DNA from: Lichenostomus cassidix
Taxonomy: Eukaryota > Chordata > Aves > Passeriformes > Meliphagidae
NCBI GenBank assembly: GCA_008360975.2
Contig: CM039183.1
Span: 84,542,350 to 84,606,349 of the forward strand
DNA: 64,000 bases
Direction: 5' to 3'
The notes beneath the pieces are model-generated. The model was not told the DNA's origin and did no database searches. It saw only the letters and a program-made list of their open reading frames with translations. Every line of letters begins with the position of its first letter. Within the stretch, counting starts at the first letter, position 1. The position numbers were made by a program, and so were the translations under genes. Below are positions 1 to 13,010 of this stretch, one piece after another.

Positions 1-1426
1 ATGATTTAAAATGTAAATGCTCATTTAATTTGAGGACAAGGAAGGGAGACAAGTCTGTCACAGCAAGCTTTCAGTTCTCCTGTACATTAATAAAATATTC
101 TAGTACATTTGTAATTTATCTAGATGGCAAAAAACCATTTCCTCAAAAATGCTGTGTACAAACATTAGCATTTTATGTCTTAATTAGTATCTACTGGATT
201 ATATAGCTTCAACATGTATTATTTTTTAAAATAATACTTTAAACATTATCTATAATTGATTTTGAATTATGAAGTGTTCTCTGGAAACTTTAAAATAAAA
301 TATTATGATGATGATTTGAAGTTTAAAAAAACCCCAAGGCCCAAGGAGTTTTTGCATTACTATATTATAGCCCTGAAACACTCATATCCATAACCTGGGG
401 TAAGATGCTCCCTAAGAAAATAAATTATTTTTTAATGTCATTGACAAAATTTTGTCATTACTAAGTAACCTATTATAAGCACCTCAACATACACTAGTTA
501 TTTCCCTAAGGAGTACCCTGACACATTGAAACGGATTGCCACCACTTGCTAAACCCTTTCTGCTGCCTGTAAAAGCCTGAAACACTTGGTATTTTGCAAA
601 TTGACAATTTGTGTTTGGCCATTAGAGACTTTAAACATTCAAAATTTTTAAAGTTTATGGGGTTTTCTGGGTTTTTTTCAATCACATGTAATATGATCAC
701 ATATTCAACGCAGACTTCGAGATGACTCAGGACTACAGCAAAAATGCTTTGTTCCTTGAGCTCCAGGGAACAATCACAGGTCAATGATTCTAAGACTTCC
801 CTCCCCCCCAAATATGGCAAAGTTACCATTAAATGATTTTATTTTTCCTGCTTTACTTACATTTTGACTTTTGACCTTCTTCCAGATACTCTCCCTTCAG
901 AAACCTGAAGGGTTTTTTTGTCTGACTTCCTCACTGGCATCCATTCCCCATGTTCTATTTTCAACCCAATAAGGCAATTACAAGCCACAGAATGTCTGCG
1001 CCTCCTTTTTTTTTTTTTACTTCAATTTACTTTAATGTGAATTTCTGCCGAACTATTTCTGACTGCACCCAACATTGCTATTTGGTGACATTTCATTCTC
1101 TTCCAAACTTGCAGAATTCATACCAAAACTAATCTATGAGGAGAGAAATAATGTTGTGATGGACTCCCAATGATTATTTTGTCTACATCTCATATGGCAA
1201 TAGGACAGTAAAGTTCCAAATTCTTTTATTCAAACTTGAGTCTTTCTCTGCCCCTAACAAAACCAAATGTTGGTAGACTGCTTGCCATCACGACCATTTT
1301 TACTGGTTACTGGCTAGATCTGGTGTGCAGTTTTCTAAATCATTTACCTGTAAAACATCCCTTTGATATTTCTAACATATTTGTCCTTTCCTGGTTTTTC
1401 CTTCTCCAATTCAACTACCATAAAGC

Positions 1427-1487
1427 TTGTTTATTTTTTTGTTTTATTTTTTGTTGTTGTTTTGTTTGCTTTTTTTCAAAAAAAATC
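1427..1487. repeat. T-rich low-complexity tract with TTG/TTTTG units
   Basis: About 60 bases are dominated by T runs broken by single G or A (TTTG, TTG and TTTTG units), ending in T7 and followed by an A8 run. It is simple low-complexity sequence. The Phe-rich frame across it is a composition artefact. Confidence 0.75.
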
Positions 1488-4400
1488 TATCAAAAACTGT
1501 TGCACACATTCATCCTAACCTTGAATCTATTAGCAGAAACTGCAAATCCCAATGGGACATATATGCTTTTGCAGTAGCTCCTGATTAAGATGTCCCAGAG
1601 GTACAAGCTCTGTGTTCCAAAAATATAATACACTTTTTGCATATTTTGCTCTACATGACTTATGCCTGCTGTGCTAATCAGTCATGTCACTCAACAGCTA
1701 TTTTGGGTTCCTATTGCTTACTTTTTAAAACTGAAAAATTGATTAAATCAGGATGATGCAGGGTAACCTCTTCAGCAGTTTATCAATGTCCAGGAGTGCT
1801 CAGGCTGTAGAGCAACTTTCATAAAGACACAGGTTATCATGATACTCTATGGTCCTTTAACTCCAAATCTCCCAGCACTGAGATACAGCAACATACTATG
1901 TCAACAGTTTGGAGACCTTGCCCATAGTTCTCACTAATGAACATTTGTAATTTGAGAGTTCAATTTTAACAGCAGGATAACCACTGCTAAGCTGGTAGTA
2001 CCACTTCATCCCTAATGATTAAGCCAAAAGCTCTTTCTATTTTTGGGTACAGCCACAGAGGCATTGAATCCCACTAAATAGTACACTCCCACAAACATCT
2101 GGCTATTCTTTAACTTTCTTGCCATCAGTATTACTTCCTTCCATCCATTCACCTGCCCAGGAGCTCAGAGCAGGAATGTAATGGGATCATCCACATATCT
2201 CACAGTTTCAAATGCTCCTTGCTGTACTGCTGGGGTCTGTTATTCTATATTCTTGCCAAGATACGGATCTACATTCTCCTGCCCATATATGAGGCCAAAA
2301 TTTAGACAGATGTTCTAATATCTTTATACTGTTGTTCTCCACTTCCACTTCTGAGGCAGGCATTATTTTTATCTGCCCTAACCCACTAGAATCAGACTTC
2401 AATTTCTTCATTCTGATAAATAGGATACCAAATCCTAGTATCTTGAGAATAAAGTTTCTCTAATTTTAGTTCTTTGTCTTTCCTCTTTGTAAGTATTACC
2501 ATCCTTGGCTGTTTTCTGCCTCACTGTCACAGCTTATGACATGTACATGAAGGATAGTAGTTAAAATGTTTTCATCCCACTGAACCTCTCCTGGATAGAT
2601 GTTGATATCCTCATAAAGATAACAGAATTTTTCTTTCCCTCTGTGCTTGCGCAGAGCCATCTGTAGTGACAAAATAGCATTGCAAAGACATCAGTGTACT
2701 GAACATTTCATCCAGCTCTATGTGCAAAAACTAAATGTCAGGTGCCAGATTTATGACTCCACAGGATATAAATATTCCCTCTCTGGAAAGGTCACACAAG
2801 ATTATCATCAATATATGAAGGAGACACTGACAGCAGTGTCCATTTCAGTACCTTCAGTTGTTTGTAGATCTATAATTTGCTGTGCAGTTGTTTTACAACC
2901 ACCATAATGATTAGTCAATATGGGGTAACATTATTTTCTGATTCTACAGTAATGGTCCTTCATGGACGTCAAATCACAGCTTTGCCATGACAGAGCAATT
3001 TTCTCTGAAAATGGCTTCTTATTTCTGGGTGTATAGAGCTAATTTCTTGTACTTTACATATGCAAGTGGTCTTCAACTCTACTTTGCAGGATTGATTCCC
3101 CATTGGAGTTCTCTAGAATTTGTTAATTACTGCTTGGCTGTTACTCACAGTAAGAAAGCCTTTTTTGTTTGATTGTTTGTTTGTTTCCCCCTTTTTTAAA
3201 TTTAACTGATAGCACTTTTTAAAAAATTATACCTAGTTCTAATTCATCCTTGAGGATTCACACTGGCTTGCCTTGTTGGTCTGATGGAGTCTTACTGCCT
3301 CTGCTATGATTTTGACATCACATCCAGATGTTTTCCTGTCTAGGATATTTAATCTTTATATGTTCTAGGACTGAGGATGTTCTCTGATCCCACACCTTTC
3401 CCACATAAATTTTTGGCAAAATCCTTCCTTGACTTGTTTCAATTGCATCTGACGCTACCATAGCTCTCTGCAACAAGGCACTTTCCATTCTTCCACGCCA
3501 TCTGTCTCAGTAAACATAGCTTCTCCAAGCATGGACTCCTGTCATTTGTACATGGTGGGAGGGAAGCTAACTCCTGACTAGCCTTGGTTAGTCATCCTTA
3601 CGGGATTTTCATTCTTGACTTTCTATGTACTTGTATGTTAAAACTGACTTAAGATTAGATTCGTATTTCAGATTAGTCTTTCAAATTTTGTCCCCTATGG
3701 CAGTTCCCTTAGAATGCCCACATTATGTGACAAGAACTATTCACAATGTACAGAATATCTACTCCTTCATACTGGCTTTGGACACTTTTAAGGATCTGTA
3801 AAAATATTTTAATAGTTCCAGTTAATATTTCCAATTCCCAATCCTGAAGCAAAGGCAAACTTTAGGGAAACACACACTTTCCCTTACAGTCCCTTTTTCT
3901 TTGCACAGTGAGATCAATGACCTCAGAATGCCATGTCCACTGAATTTTCATTCTGATTTTTCCCTCTGCTGCAAAATTCGGACATCTCAGTACTTCAGAT
4001 ATGCCAGTACTTCAGTGCTGCAATGAGAAGTGCTGCAGTAAGCACAACTGTAAGAAACAGAGCTTTCATGTACACACAGAAGTCTCAGACTCGGCTGTTT
4101 CCAACTACATCAAAAACAACTTCAATTATGCCCTTAGTCCAGACTAATACATGTCCTTCATGAAAACTGTTCTTTTTTCAGTTCTGCTATAACCTTCGTT
4201 ATCTTTCCCCAAGAAAGAAAAAGTCTGTTATAGCTGAGAATGCATATCAGAAACTTAAGATAAAGCACATGATAGAAAAACTGTAATTGTTTCAATATCC
4301 CCAAAAGTCAATGTGAAGGTTAAACTGCAAAGAAATTCAAGTATGTTAAGGGAGAAACACACAGCATATTCCCATGCAATCTAAATTCTTGTACTGTAGT

Positions 4401-4699
4401 AACACCACAAAGAAACCATTTGGTTTCTGTTAAGATTTTCAGAGCTTGTGATTCCAAATCTTGTGAAACTGATTTTTTGAACATATTGCCTTCTTTTTTC
4501 TTGCTAGTTTCACACTGGTGGAAGATAACTCACACATTTCTTTACCTTGGCATGTCTCAGAACAGAGTGAAGAATGCCAATGTTTTTGTGAAGGTACATA
4601 TTTAACCCTTCCACCACTGCTTTTCATTAGCATTTGAAAGATTGACTTTTAAGCAATCAGAAACACAAGACAAAGTTTATAGGCAGATGACGATGATTG

Positions 4700-4716
4700 A
4701 TTATTATTATTATTAT
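4700..4716. repeat. (ATT)n microsatellite, about 5.7 copies
   Basis: A perfect run of ATT units is visible. It is short and probably weakly polymorphic. Confidence 0.85.
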
Positions 4717-7402
4717 ACAAATTATTTTTCCCCTAAATTTAGGAGATTTCCAGACATGTAAGCTGTGTCTATTGGCAGAGGCTGCAAGCCTAAAACTAAA
4801 ATAGATGATGGGAACAAGCAACTTAAATGTAAATTTATATCTGTCTTACAAAGTAGTTTGGTAGAAGCTGATCTATTGAACAAAATAATTGGTGCAATGG
4901 GCTCTCTTGTCCACACTATATGCGTTTAAAAGACTATTTTGGATTCATTTTAGTATGGTCCAGAAAATGGAAGGCTCAAAGTATTAAAATGCACTCCTAC
5001 AGTTCATCTTCTGGCTTTCATTCTGTAGGAATACATTTTGTGAGTTCTGAGCTCATTCCTTGCCATGGATCAAGTACCATAAGTGGAGATGATTCAGGGA
5101 TCCTATTCAAAATTGTCCACCCCATCTCCACTAAGATGATCATTCAAGTGAATGCTAACTCGCCTCACTGATTGATCTAATTAGGTTGAGCTTATAGTAA
5201 CACTTCCCATCTTCACTCATACAGCTCTCTACGCCTGAAAGTTCATCTCCATCTCCCCCACTCTTTGTTCCCTCAGCTTGTAAAGTAAGACTTAACCTTT
5301 TCCTACAAATCATCCCACATTTCTATACTTAGACCCTCATGTCTCCAGCACTGCTATTTGCTAAATGTTTATTCAACCATGCAAATAAGGAAGATGGAAA
5401 CCAGCTACCTACACATACAGTCCTTTCTCTAGTTAATTTACTGCTTCCTACTAACAGAAATATGGCCAGAAATTAAAAATGTTCATACCTGAAAGCATAA
5501 CTAGCACTCTTACAGTAATCAGCCCATAGGTTTGGAAGTGCATGGCCATTTTACTGCAGAAATTGTTGATTGTCACCGGCTATTAGAGCTTTTTTTTTTT
5601 TTTGGCTTCCTAAAAGCTTCAAATTAGAGGGCAGAAATGGATTAAATCCTTTACTTCCTACATATCAAGCTTCTTTTTTGCCCTTATTTCTCTTTCTGAA
5701 TGGGTAGAAAGATTGTATTTTGCCTTGTGAAATATGGGCAGTTTTCCCTCACAAAGGAAGCTGAATAAAACAGCAAAGAAAACTTCTGCAGGACTTATTT
5801 AGTACCCTAGGCAACATGGGAACAGCTGAAAAGCACTACTAGGTAACTCTGGCACAAATGTACTAATGCATTAGTAGACTATCCTCAGAGCAGGAATGCA
5901 TGGATGTTTACAGACTGGGAAAAAGGTACTGTCCATTGTTACAATTTGATTTTGTACACTCTTTAATATTTAACATAAAGCATTTTGGTTATGTTTGCTT
6001 CTTCTATAATGTTGTACTAAGACACTTTTCCTTTGCATTACCATTCCCCCTCCTGACCATAGCTGTCCCATTGCTCCTAATGGAAGGAGCAGAAGGGTTG
6101 CAGCAGACTGAGTGTGGGAATCACGTATTTGACAGAGTTCTCTTCCGGACTGCTCCAGCACTCCCCCTCATTGCACTGCTCTGGCTTTGTGGCTTGGGTT
6201 TTTTTGGGTTTTTTTCTGCTTTTCATGATAAGCCAAATCCTCTGTGTAGAAGGGCTGTGGGTGTATTGTGCTCGATGTGGCAGTATGAATGCAGAATAAA
6301 AACAATCTGAAAGGTTTTTGTACCTTTATAGGAAAGACCCATTACATTTTGTGAATAAAACATCTGATGATGCAAGCATAGGTTTGGGGAGGTGGTTAAA
6401 TTACAAGGGATGCTGAAGTAGCAGAATGTATGAAGTATTTGACTACAAAGCAGGTACATCTAACCCACTCTACAAGAAAGCCTCAATATTTAAAAGAAGA
6501 TTTATTGCCTAAAAGTACTAAATTGTCATTTTAACAAAAATGTGATGTTAAATTTATTTTAATCAGACTGTCTATATTAGCTTATTCTTAGAACTACATT
6601 AGTGAAGTACAAGGATAGTTGCTGGCCTTTTTTAGCCTAACATACCCTAGCAGGCCAGGGCAATTAAGTCTCTCCATCTTGCACTAGTGGAGTATGCAGT
6701 GTCACTCTTCTCTAAAAACTGAAAACCAGAGAGATTAATGTGAAGGGTGTGCACACCTCACTGCATATGATTCTCTTCAGTTGAAGCTGTGAATTTAAAC
6801 AGTCAAGTAGTTGTTTGGCTTTTTTAAAAGGAGACAGTGTCTTCTGTATTTGTACAGACTAGCAGTAATGCAGTAGAGACCTAAACCAGCTATTCAGACT
6901 TAGTTTGTTGCATTTGTAGGACTAGAGATCTGGATGAACACTGGCTCCACTTGGTCAACTAAAAATACTCACCAAGACAGGGAGATCAATAAAACAAAAA
7001 AGCCCTCCAAAGCAAAACAAACTAACATACAATCTTTTATTTCAGTTTGCAGCACTTTGACATAAATCAACAATAGCAAACATAAGCTTCAGCAGATTTA
7101 AGTACTCTCTGAATTTCAAATGTTGTGCATGACACCATTTCACCTAAAAAGCCTAAACCAATCACAATAATTAAGTTTTTAGTAATTGACTATTATTCCC
7201 AAGATTGGATTAGTTTAGTAATAGCAATGGGCTGAAATTAGAATCTATAAAGAGTAAAAGCTTCCATCTTTTAAGAAATCCTGGCAATTCAGAATTTTGT
7301 TTAATCTAAAACTTTTTTTTTAACAATATGAGTATTACAATGTGGCTAGCACAGTTTTTCCCATGAGAAGTTTTCTTGTGTTTTGTAAATAAAGATAAAG
7401 TT

Positions 7403-7607
7403 TGGATGTTTTTGGAACAGTGTCCCAGAGCTTGGGCAGTGCAGGCCTGGCCAATCAGGCCTGGGGGAAGGCTTCTGACTGACCAATCTGGGTGACTTTT
7501 GAGAACTCTATAAATGTGATGAAATCAAAACAATAAAGGTCATTCCTTCTTGCCACTGAGAACCGATGCATTCATTACTCTGCTAGCTGCTCAACAGCGA
7601 CATTACA
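7403..7607 (+). mobile_element. Probable solo LTR of an avian endogenous retrovirus
   Basis: This 205-bp segment has LTR architecture in the plus orientation. There are two CCAAT boxes at 7451-7455 and 7483-7487, a TATA-like TATAAAT at 7509-7515 and a polyadenylation signal AATAAA at 7532-7537. A U5-like segment of about 70 bp follows. With TG at 7403 and CA at 7606-7607 as the ends, the flanks read aagtt and aagta, a 5-bp target duplication with one mismatch. Shifting the boundary by one base gives a perfect aaagt duplication (7397-7401 and 7607-7611) but loses the TG/CA ends. No gag, pol or env sequence flanks it, so it would be a solo LTR left by recombination. The length is short for a full LTR, so internal deletion is possible. 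The family is not identified and I rely on motif order alone. Confidence 0.5.
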
Positions 7608-10600
7608 AAGTATCCCACTTTGACATTTTTGAATGAAAGGATTTTTTTCCAATTCAAAATATTTCATTTTACCTAGTACAGACTCAACACTCTCAAAGCC
7701 CTTAGATCTCTTTCATGCCATTGATGGTCTCCAGAATTCCTACAATGAACAGTAAGAACCAGCAAGTTACTAACAGTGATACAGAATCAGTCTGAGAACC
7801 ATTTATGCCTCTGATCTCAGCACATTTGGAAAAGAAGTGCAAATGTTGTGATGCATCACAGACATGGCCTGCCACTAATGCATAGATGTGATTCAACCAG
7901 CTCAAAATCTACCGTGGATTTTGACAGATAAAGTCCTGGGATGGAAGGCACCACAGGTCTAGTTTTCATGAGATACTTGTTGAAACAGAAATAAATAACT
8001 GATTCAAACTAAAACATTTCAGGTATATCAGGTCAAAAGATTTAACTTGCTTTGCATTGGGACTTGAAGAAATTTCTAAGTTACTTTTTTAAATTTAAGA
8101 AAATTAAATCAATTTTATTGTCTCAGAAACCTAATTTTGCCAAATTGGTACTTTCTGCTTTTAGTAACTACATATTATTTTTTCCACTTTTTTGACAATG
8201 CTTGAGGTTGAAATGAAGACAGGAATACAGACAAGAAACAAGAATATTCTTTCTTCCCGTTTCATTACTAGCTACAGTTTGTATTACAAGAAGACAGAAA
8301 TTAAGTGAATTTTTGGCAAAATCTTGAGGAAAGGAGGCTACCTGAAACCTTGAGCTTCAACAGGGGAGGTAGGCAGGGAACCAGTCACATGTTTCCAGGC
8401 TTCAGGGGCTGCATTCTTGCTTGGCAAAGGCAAAAAGAGCTTGTTTCCAAAACACTGACAAAACCCCTCAGAATCTATGCTCAGATCGTGAAGTTATGCT
8501 GGCATTTTCTTGACTATGTTTATAAGTAGTGATCGTTTTACATAAAGATATGCCAAGAATCACTGGAAATTACTTGGGCAAAGTACCACAGGAACAGCTT
8601 ATAATATTTTCAGAAATGTCTTTGCATCAGTTACCAGAAGCTCACTGCAGGAAAAGAACTCTGAAGGAAACAGGGCTTCAACTAATGCTTTTATCACAGT
8701 CTCAAATGGGAAACAGAAGTGACTCCATCTTATGATGCCCTGAGATACTAAGTCTGGATGGATGAGCTACAGAGAAGGCTCTAAGCAGATGTCCAGCCAG
8801 AAACAAATTAATCCTCTTCTCTCACAAGAGACTTAAGGTTGTCTAACCTTCAACTCCATCCAAGAATTTGTTTTCTTAACTGTCTGTATCTGGTTTTGGC
8901 CATTTTTTGTTATGTTCATTCATGCTATTTAGTTTTCAAGAAAGAGAAAAAGCAATGATGACAGAGAGTGATTTTTGCTTTGGAATTCCTAGCCGTATGA
9001 TTTAGCCAAAAATGAAAGCACATTCACCTATAAATAAGCACATACTGCCCTTAAGTTTACCATGACCTCACTGGAAGGCAGGATTTGTGTCATGCATTGA
9101 CAAGTAACCCCCAAACTTCCACGAAACGACACAAAAGGCTGAGCTCAGTTGCCTGACAGCTCTGTTGTGAAATGCAACTCTATTATGCTTTCTGCCACAT
9201 GTTAAGCTATACAGAGACATGATGAAATGAATACACAAACAGATTAAAGAGTAAAGGTATGTATCAAGTAGATAGCCCCAGCACTCAGAGCTATATTGTT
9301 TTTTTCTTTGCCCTCACACTTGTTTTTTTTTTTTTTGCCATAACATTGAGCCATCTCCTTTGTATTCATCAGCACCCTGAGCGATTACAAATAAATAAAC
9401 CCCTGAGCACTGCTCACCCCAAAAAGCCACATCTGTTTCAGTCACTATGCAGCCACAAATGAGCAACAACACAATTATAACATAGCTCATAACAACTGAA
9501 ATTCAAAATGCTGCTTACATTGCTGCTTGCAGCGATAACAAAATTATGAGAGCAACAACAAACACTGAAACTGCTCAAGCAAAAAAAGTAAAATGCACGT
9601 TAGGTTTTTGTGGCAGCCACATCCTAGTGCTTTCTTCAGGCTTTCTTCCTCCCTTGATGTAATTTTTCCCTTTGACCACATCTCACTTTACATCAAAAAA
9701 AAGTCATTCTTTCTTGTAGAATGTGCAAATTGGATGTATGGCATGAGATGAAGAACAGTAGAGGTAACATGAATCTTAAACTGACAAATAAAAAAAGAAC
9801 TGGAAAAGAAAGTTAACCCAAATAATCTACTTGCACGTATTCAGAAATCTTTGAAGAGCTATGTGCATATTGCAAGTTGCAGCAGGCCTGCAGGCAGCTT
9901 TAATTTGCATGAATGGCTGTAGCGCAGAAGCGAAGGGCTGGATGACTGGATGACCTTGGCAGCATTCTGAGGGTCACTGAAATGCAATTTCTTCAGTCAG
10001 GCTCAGAGGGGTTTCTTTGATAGGATATATACCAGTGTTTTCTTTATACAGATTTTTCTTTACTTGGCCAAACATAATTACAAAAGTAGTAAAGCTGTAG
10101 TATTCTCAGTTGAATTTGGCCTGGTTTAAAAATTTTGAAATTTCTCTCTCTGGATGTTATTTCACTGTATTCTATTAACAGAATGCATCTTGGGATTTTA
10201 ATAGTATTTTGGGATACTTAGCAGGCCATTACTACTCATCACGCTGTCAGTAAAAATAAGCTGTGTTTCTTACTAGATTTTGATTAATTTTCATAAAATC
10301 AGCATGCCCCTTTCCCTCCCACTTCTGAGACAGAGCAGCAGAAAAAGTGCAGGTAGTGTGCTTTAGGCAGCAAAAGTGGCAGCATCAACAGTTAGATACC
10401 TGTTTCCTAATTAATTCAAACAGTGGATGCTCACTACCCCCTGATTAATTGCTTTGCAATTTGGCTGAATACCATTAAACTGAGCATAGTTATCACCATG
10501 CTTTTACTACAGATAAAGAAATCAAGCTATACATGAAATTATCCTCCTAATAAAAAATAAAGATTCAAAAATAATAAGGGGACAATTAATGTCCCTAAAA

Positions 10601-12875
10601 TTTATACACAAACTCAGTAAGCTTCTATGACAAAAACATCTGAATTCCTAAGTTATTTTTAATTGGTGTAGTTCAAGTTTGCATTTAGATCAGTGTATCT
10701 CATGACCAGGAGGATGGGTAGGACAAGTGTGGAGTCAATAAAGATGATAAAATAACACAAGCTAAAATGCAAAACACATATAGAGCTATTCCACTGTTCC
10801 AACACATTTCATCTTCTTAAAACACCTGAGCATAGTAAAGATGAGATGAGAAGATGTCATGATGGAGAGAAAAGGCTCTTGTTATGCTGAACTTTGCTTA
10901 ATTTTACTGACCCAGCAATAATATCTCACAGGCTGATACACTCATTCTTGGTTTGTCGGTTAGTGCACCTCATACTCAGAAATGGAGACAAGCTTCTTGA
11001 AAAGATTCCACTGAGTACAAAACAGTACAGTTTAACTGCACTACATTGTGCTTGGCAAAATGGATTGTCACAGACGTCACTTTTGCATTCTCTTTGTGCT
11101 AGTTCCATCTGAATTCAGGGTCCAGTTCAAGGTCTGTGTCCTGCTATTCACAGCCCTAGGAAATAATTCTTTTGTGTAAGGGGCATTCTGGTTGAGTAAT
11201 CTCAGACAGCTGAAAACCACAAAAGTAGACTTGATGAAAACTAATAAAATGTAACAGGAAAAGCTTGATCCATATTTATTGCTAAAAAAATCTCTAAAAA
11301 TTGAAATGTGAAAAAAATCCTTTCCTTATACCCTTTAGAAGGCACTTTTTCCATTAGAAGTGACTGCAAAACATGCCTGGTCTAAGTCCACCGCAAAGGA
11401 AAACTGCAAAGCTGCATCCCACATCGAAACAGTGAATACGTTGTAATATTTAAACATGAAGAAATGGAGTTAGAATTTCTCAGCACCTCTTGTAGGACTC
11501 AGCTTCAAATTAGAATATGTAAATGTATGTGTCTAGTTTTGAGTAATGCATCTAAACTCTCATTATAGCCCTTGGAAAGCTGGTACAGCCAGTGGAGCCT
11601 GGAGAGACAGTCCAGGCTCTACTGCTATCCTGTTGATCATCAGTTTGAAAAATCCACATGAGTAATTCTGTAGCATATTCTCTTCAGCTCAGAAAATCCC
11701 CTAACAAGTACAAAGGTGCTATTTATTTTGATAGATCCATCACAAATTAGAATTAGGCTATTCATTAATCCTGCTGCTTCTCAAAGTCTTTCAGTTTTAC
11801 AGCAGATCTCACATAATATTTTCTCCTTAAAACTCAAGTTCTTGTATTTTCTTAAATCCATCAATGTCTTATAACTCTTCTTGAAAAAAAACCTAATTTA
11901 AGTACAAAAAACACAATGAAAATATGAACAATACACAAAATAGAAGTGATATGATACACTCATTGTGTAAAGACATGTCATATGCTTTGGTAAAGATTTC
12001 AAATACCAAAATTTACAACCACCAGCCCTGGTCCTCCTTGATCCTGAAAGCTCCAGTAATTCAATGTGTCATGGCCATGAAAGTCCTCTGTACTTCAAGG
12101 TACCTTAGTTTACCTTGGAAGTCCACTTGACACAGATACCTCCTCAGTATTGTCTGGTTTGACAGCAGAGCTGGTCAACCTTTTTTGTAATTACATGTAT
12201 AAATTCTGATGACAGACCATTCCCTGGGTGATGTGGGAGAAACATGAATATTTGTTCGGAATGTAAGTTACGGATTGTATCTAGCTTAGATTTCATGCTC
12301 AGCAAAAGCTGGAAGGTTCTTTTCACCTACGTTTTTAAGACTGATCTTCTACAATTGATTAGGAAGGACTTCAGCATACATAAGCTTTTCTATCATTAGA
12401 ATGATTATTTCTTAAACTTTTTTATCATCTCATGCATTCCTCTAAATTTTTGGGTTTATATTAATTACATTTTCCATTGTGGGAAGGTAAAGAAACAACT
12501 TCTATTCTTTTTGTCTTTTTATAATATTTTCTTTACCTGTGTTCTCTTCGTAAGGAAGACAGTAGTAAGTCAGTAATAAGTCAACTTATCGCTTGTTAAT
12601 AAGTAATTCTTTTCACAATAATCATGATTTGCAATGTCACTGCAATGTTTTCCAGAATGAGATCCAAACAAAAAATTCTGAAATAGTCTTTTTGAAGCAT
12701 TTTTTAAAACAAAACTTTTCAATTTTGTTTTAATTACTTTCTCCCCAGATTTTTTACCAAGGTCAAAGTACCACTGAATGTTTTAAACTGTAAAAAGATA
12801 TTTTCAGTATTTTTGTCACAGAAGATGTTTCTTCCTTTCCAATTTCCAACACACTTTAAAATCAAGAGAAAATTA
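7608..12875. other. Gene-free DNA with one conserved-element candidate
   Basis: No exon or interspersed repeat is recognised. T14 lies at 9323-9336. The segment around 9820-10010 differs from its surroundings: it is richer in GC, keeps several CpGs and contains a perfect octamer motif. It is listed separately as a possible regulatory element. Open frames in this stretch (for example at 8305-8735 and 10894-11112) resemble no protein family I know. Confidence 0.65.
9820..10015. promoter_or_regulatory. Candidate conserved non-coding element (enhancer-like)
   Basis: This segment of about 195 bp contains a perfect POU octamer ATTTGCAT at 9903-9910 preceded by a TAAT core. A second ATGCAAT lies near 9982. 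It also has a GC-richer core with retained CpGs (TAGCGC and AAGCGA near 9920-9935) and a direct GGATGACT/GGATGACC pair near 9939-9955. Retained CpG in otherwise CpG-poor, non-repeat DNA suggests constraint. This is inference from composition and motif content only. No alignment was possible and it may be ordinary unique DNA. Confidence 0.3.
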
Positions 12876-13010
12876 GAATCATAGAATGTTAAGGGTTGGA
12901 AGGGACCTGATAGATCACCTAGTCCCAACTCCCCCTGCCATGGGCAGGGACAGCTCCCACTAGACCAGGTTGCTCAAGGCCTTAAACAATCTGGCCTTGA
13001 ACTTCATGCT
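12876..13010 (-). mobile_element. CR1 LINE fragment, 3' end (minus strand)
   Basis: The segment opens with the reverse complement of the CR1 3' tail (ATCATAGAATG). It then shows the antisense CR1 signatures GGTTGGAAGGGACC, CCATGGGCAGGGACA, CTAGACCAGGTTGCTCAAGGCC and CTGGCCTTGAAC, in consensus order. It fades into unique sequence after about 13010, so it is a strongly 5'-truncated copy of about 135 bp. CR1 elements normally insert with an intact 3' end and a truncated 5' end, which fits. It has no coding capacity. Confidence 0.9.

Larger units (their letters stand above)
1..7401. other. Gene-free AT-rich DNA, no recognisable repeat family
   Basis: I see no exon, RNA gene or interspersed repeat here. 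The longest open frames are about 60-136 codons, lack resemblance to any family I know, and are not flanked by convincing splice signals. CpG is rare. Short low-complexity tracts occur: T13 at 1006-1018, T-rich DNA at 1427-1487, (ATT)n at 4700-4716 and T14 at 5590-5603. It is most likely intergenic or intronic. An old, strongly diverged repeat could be missed by eye. Confidence 0.7.
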
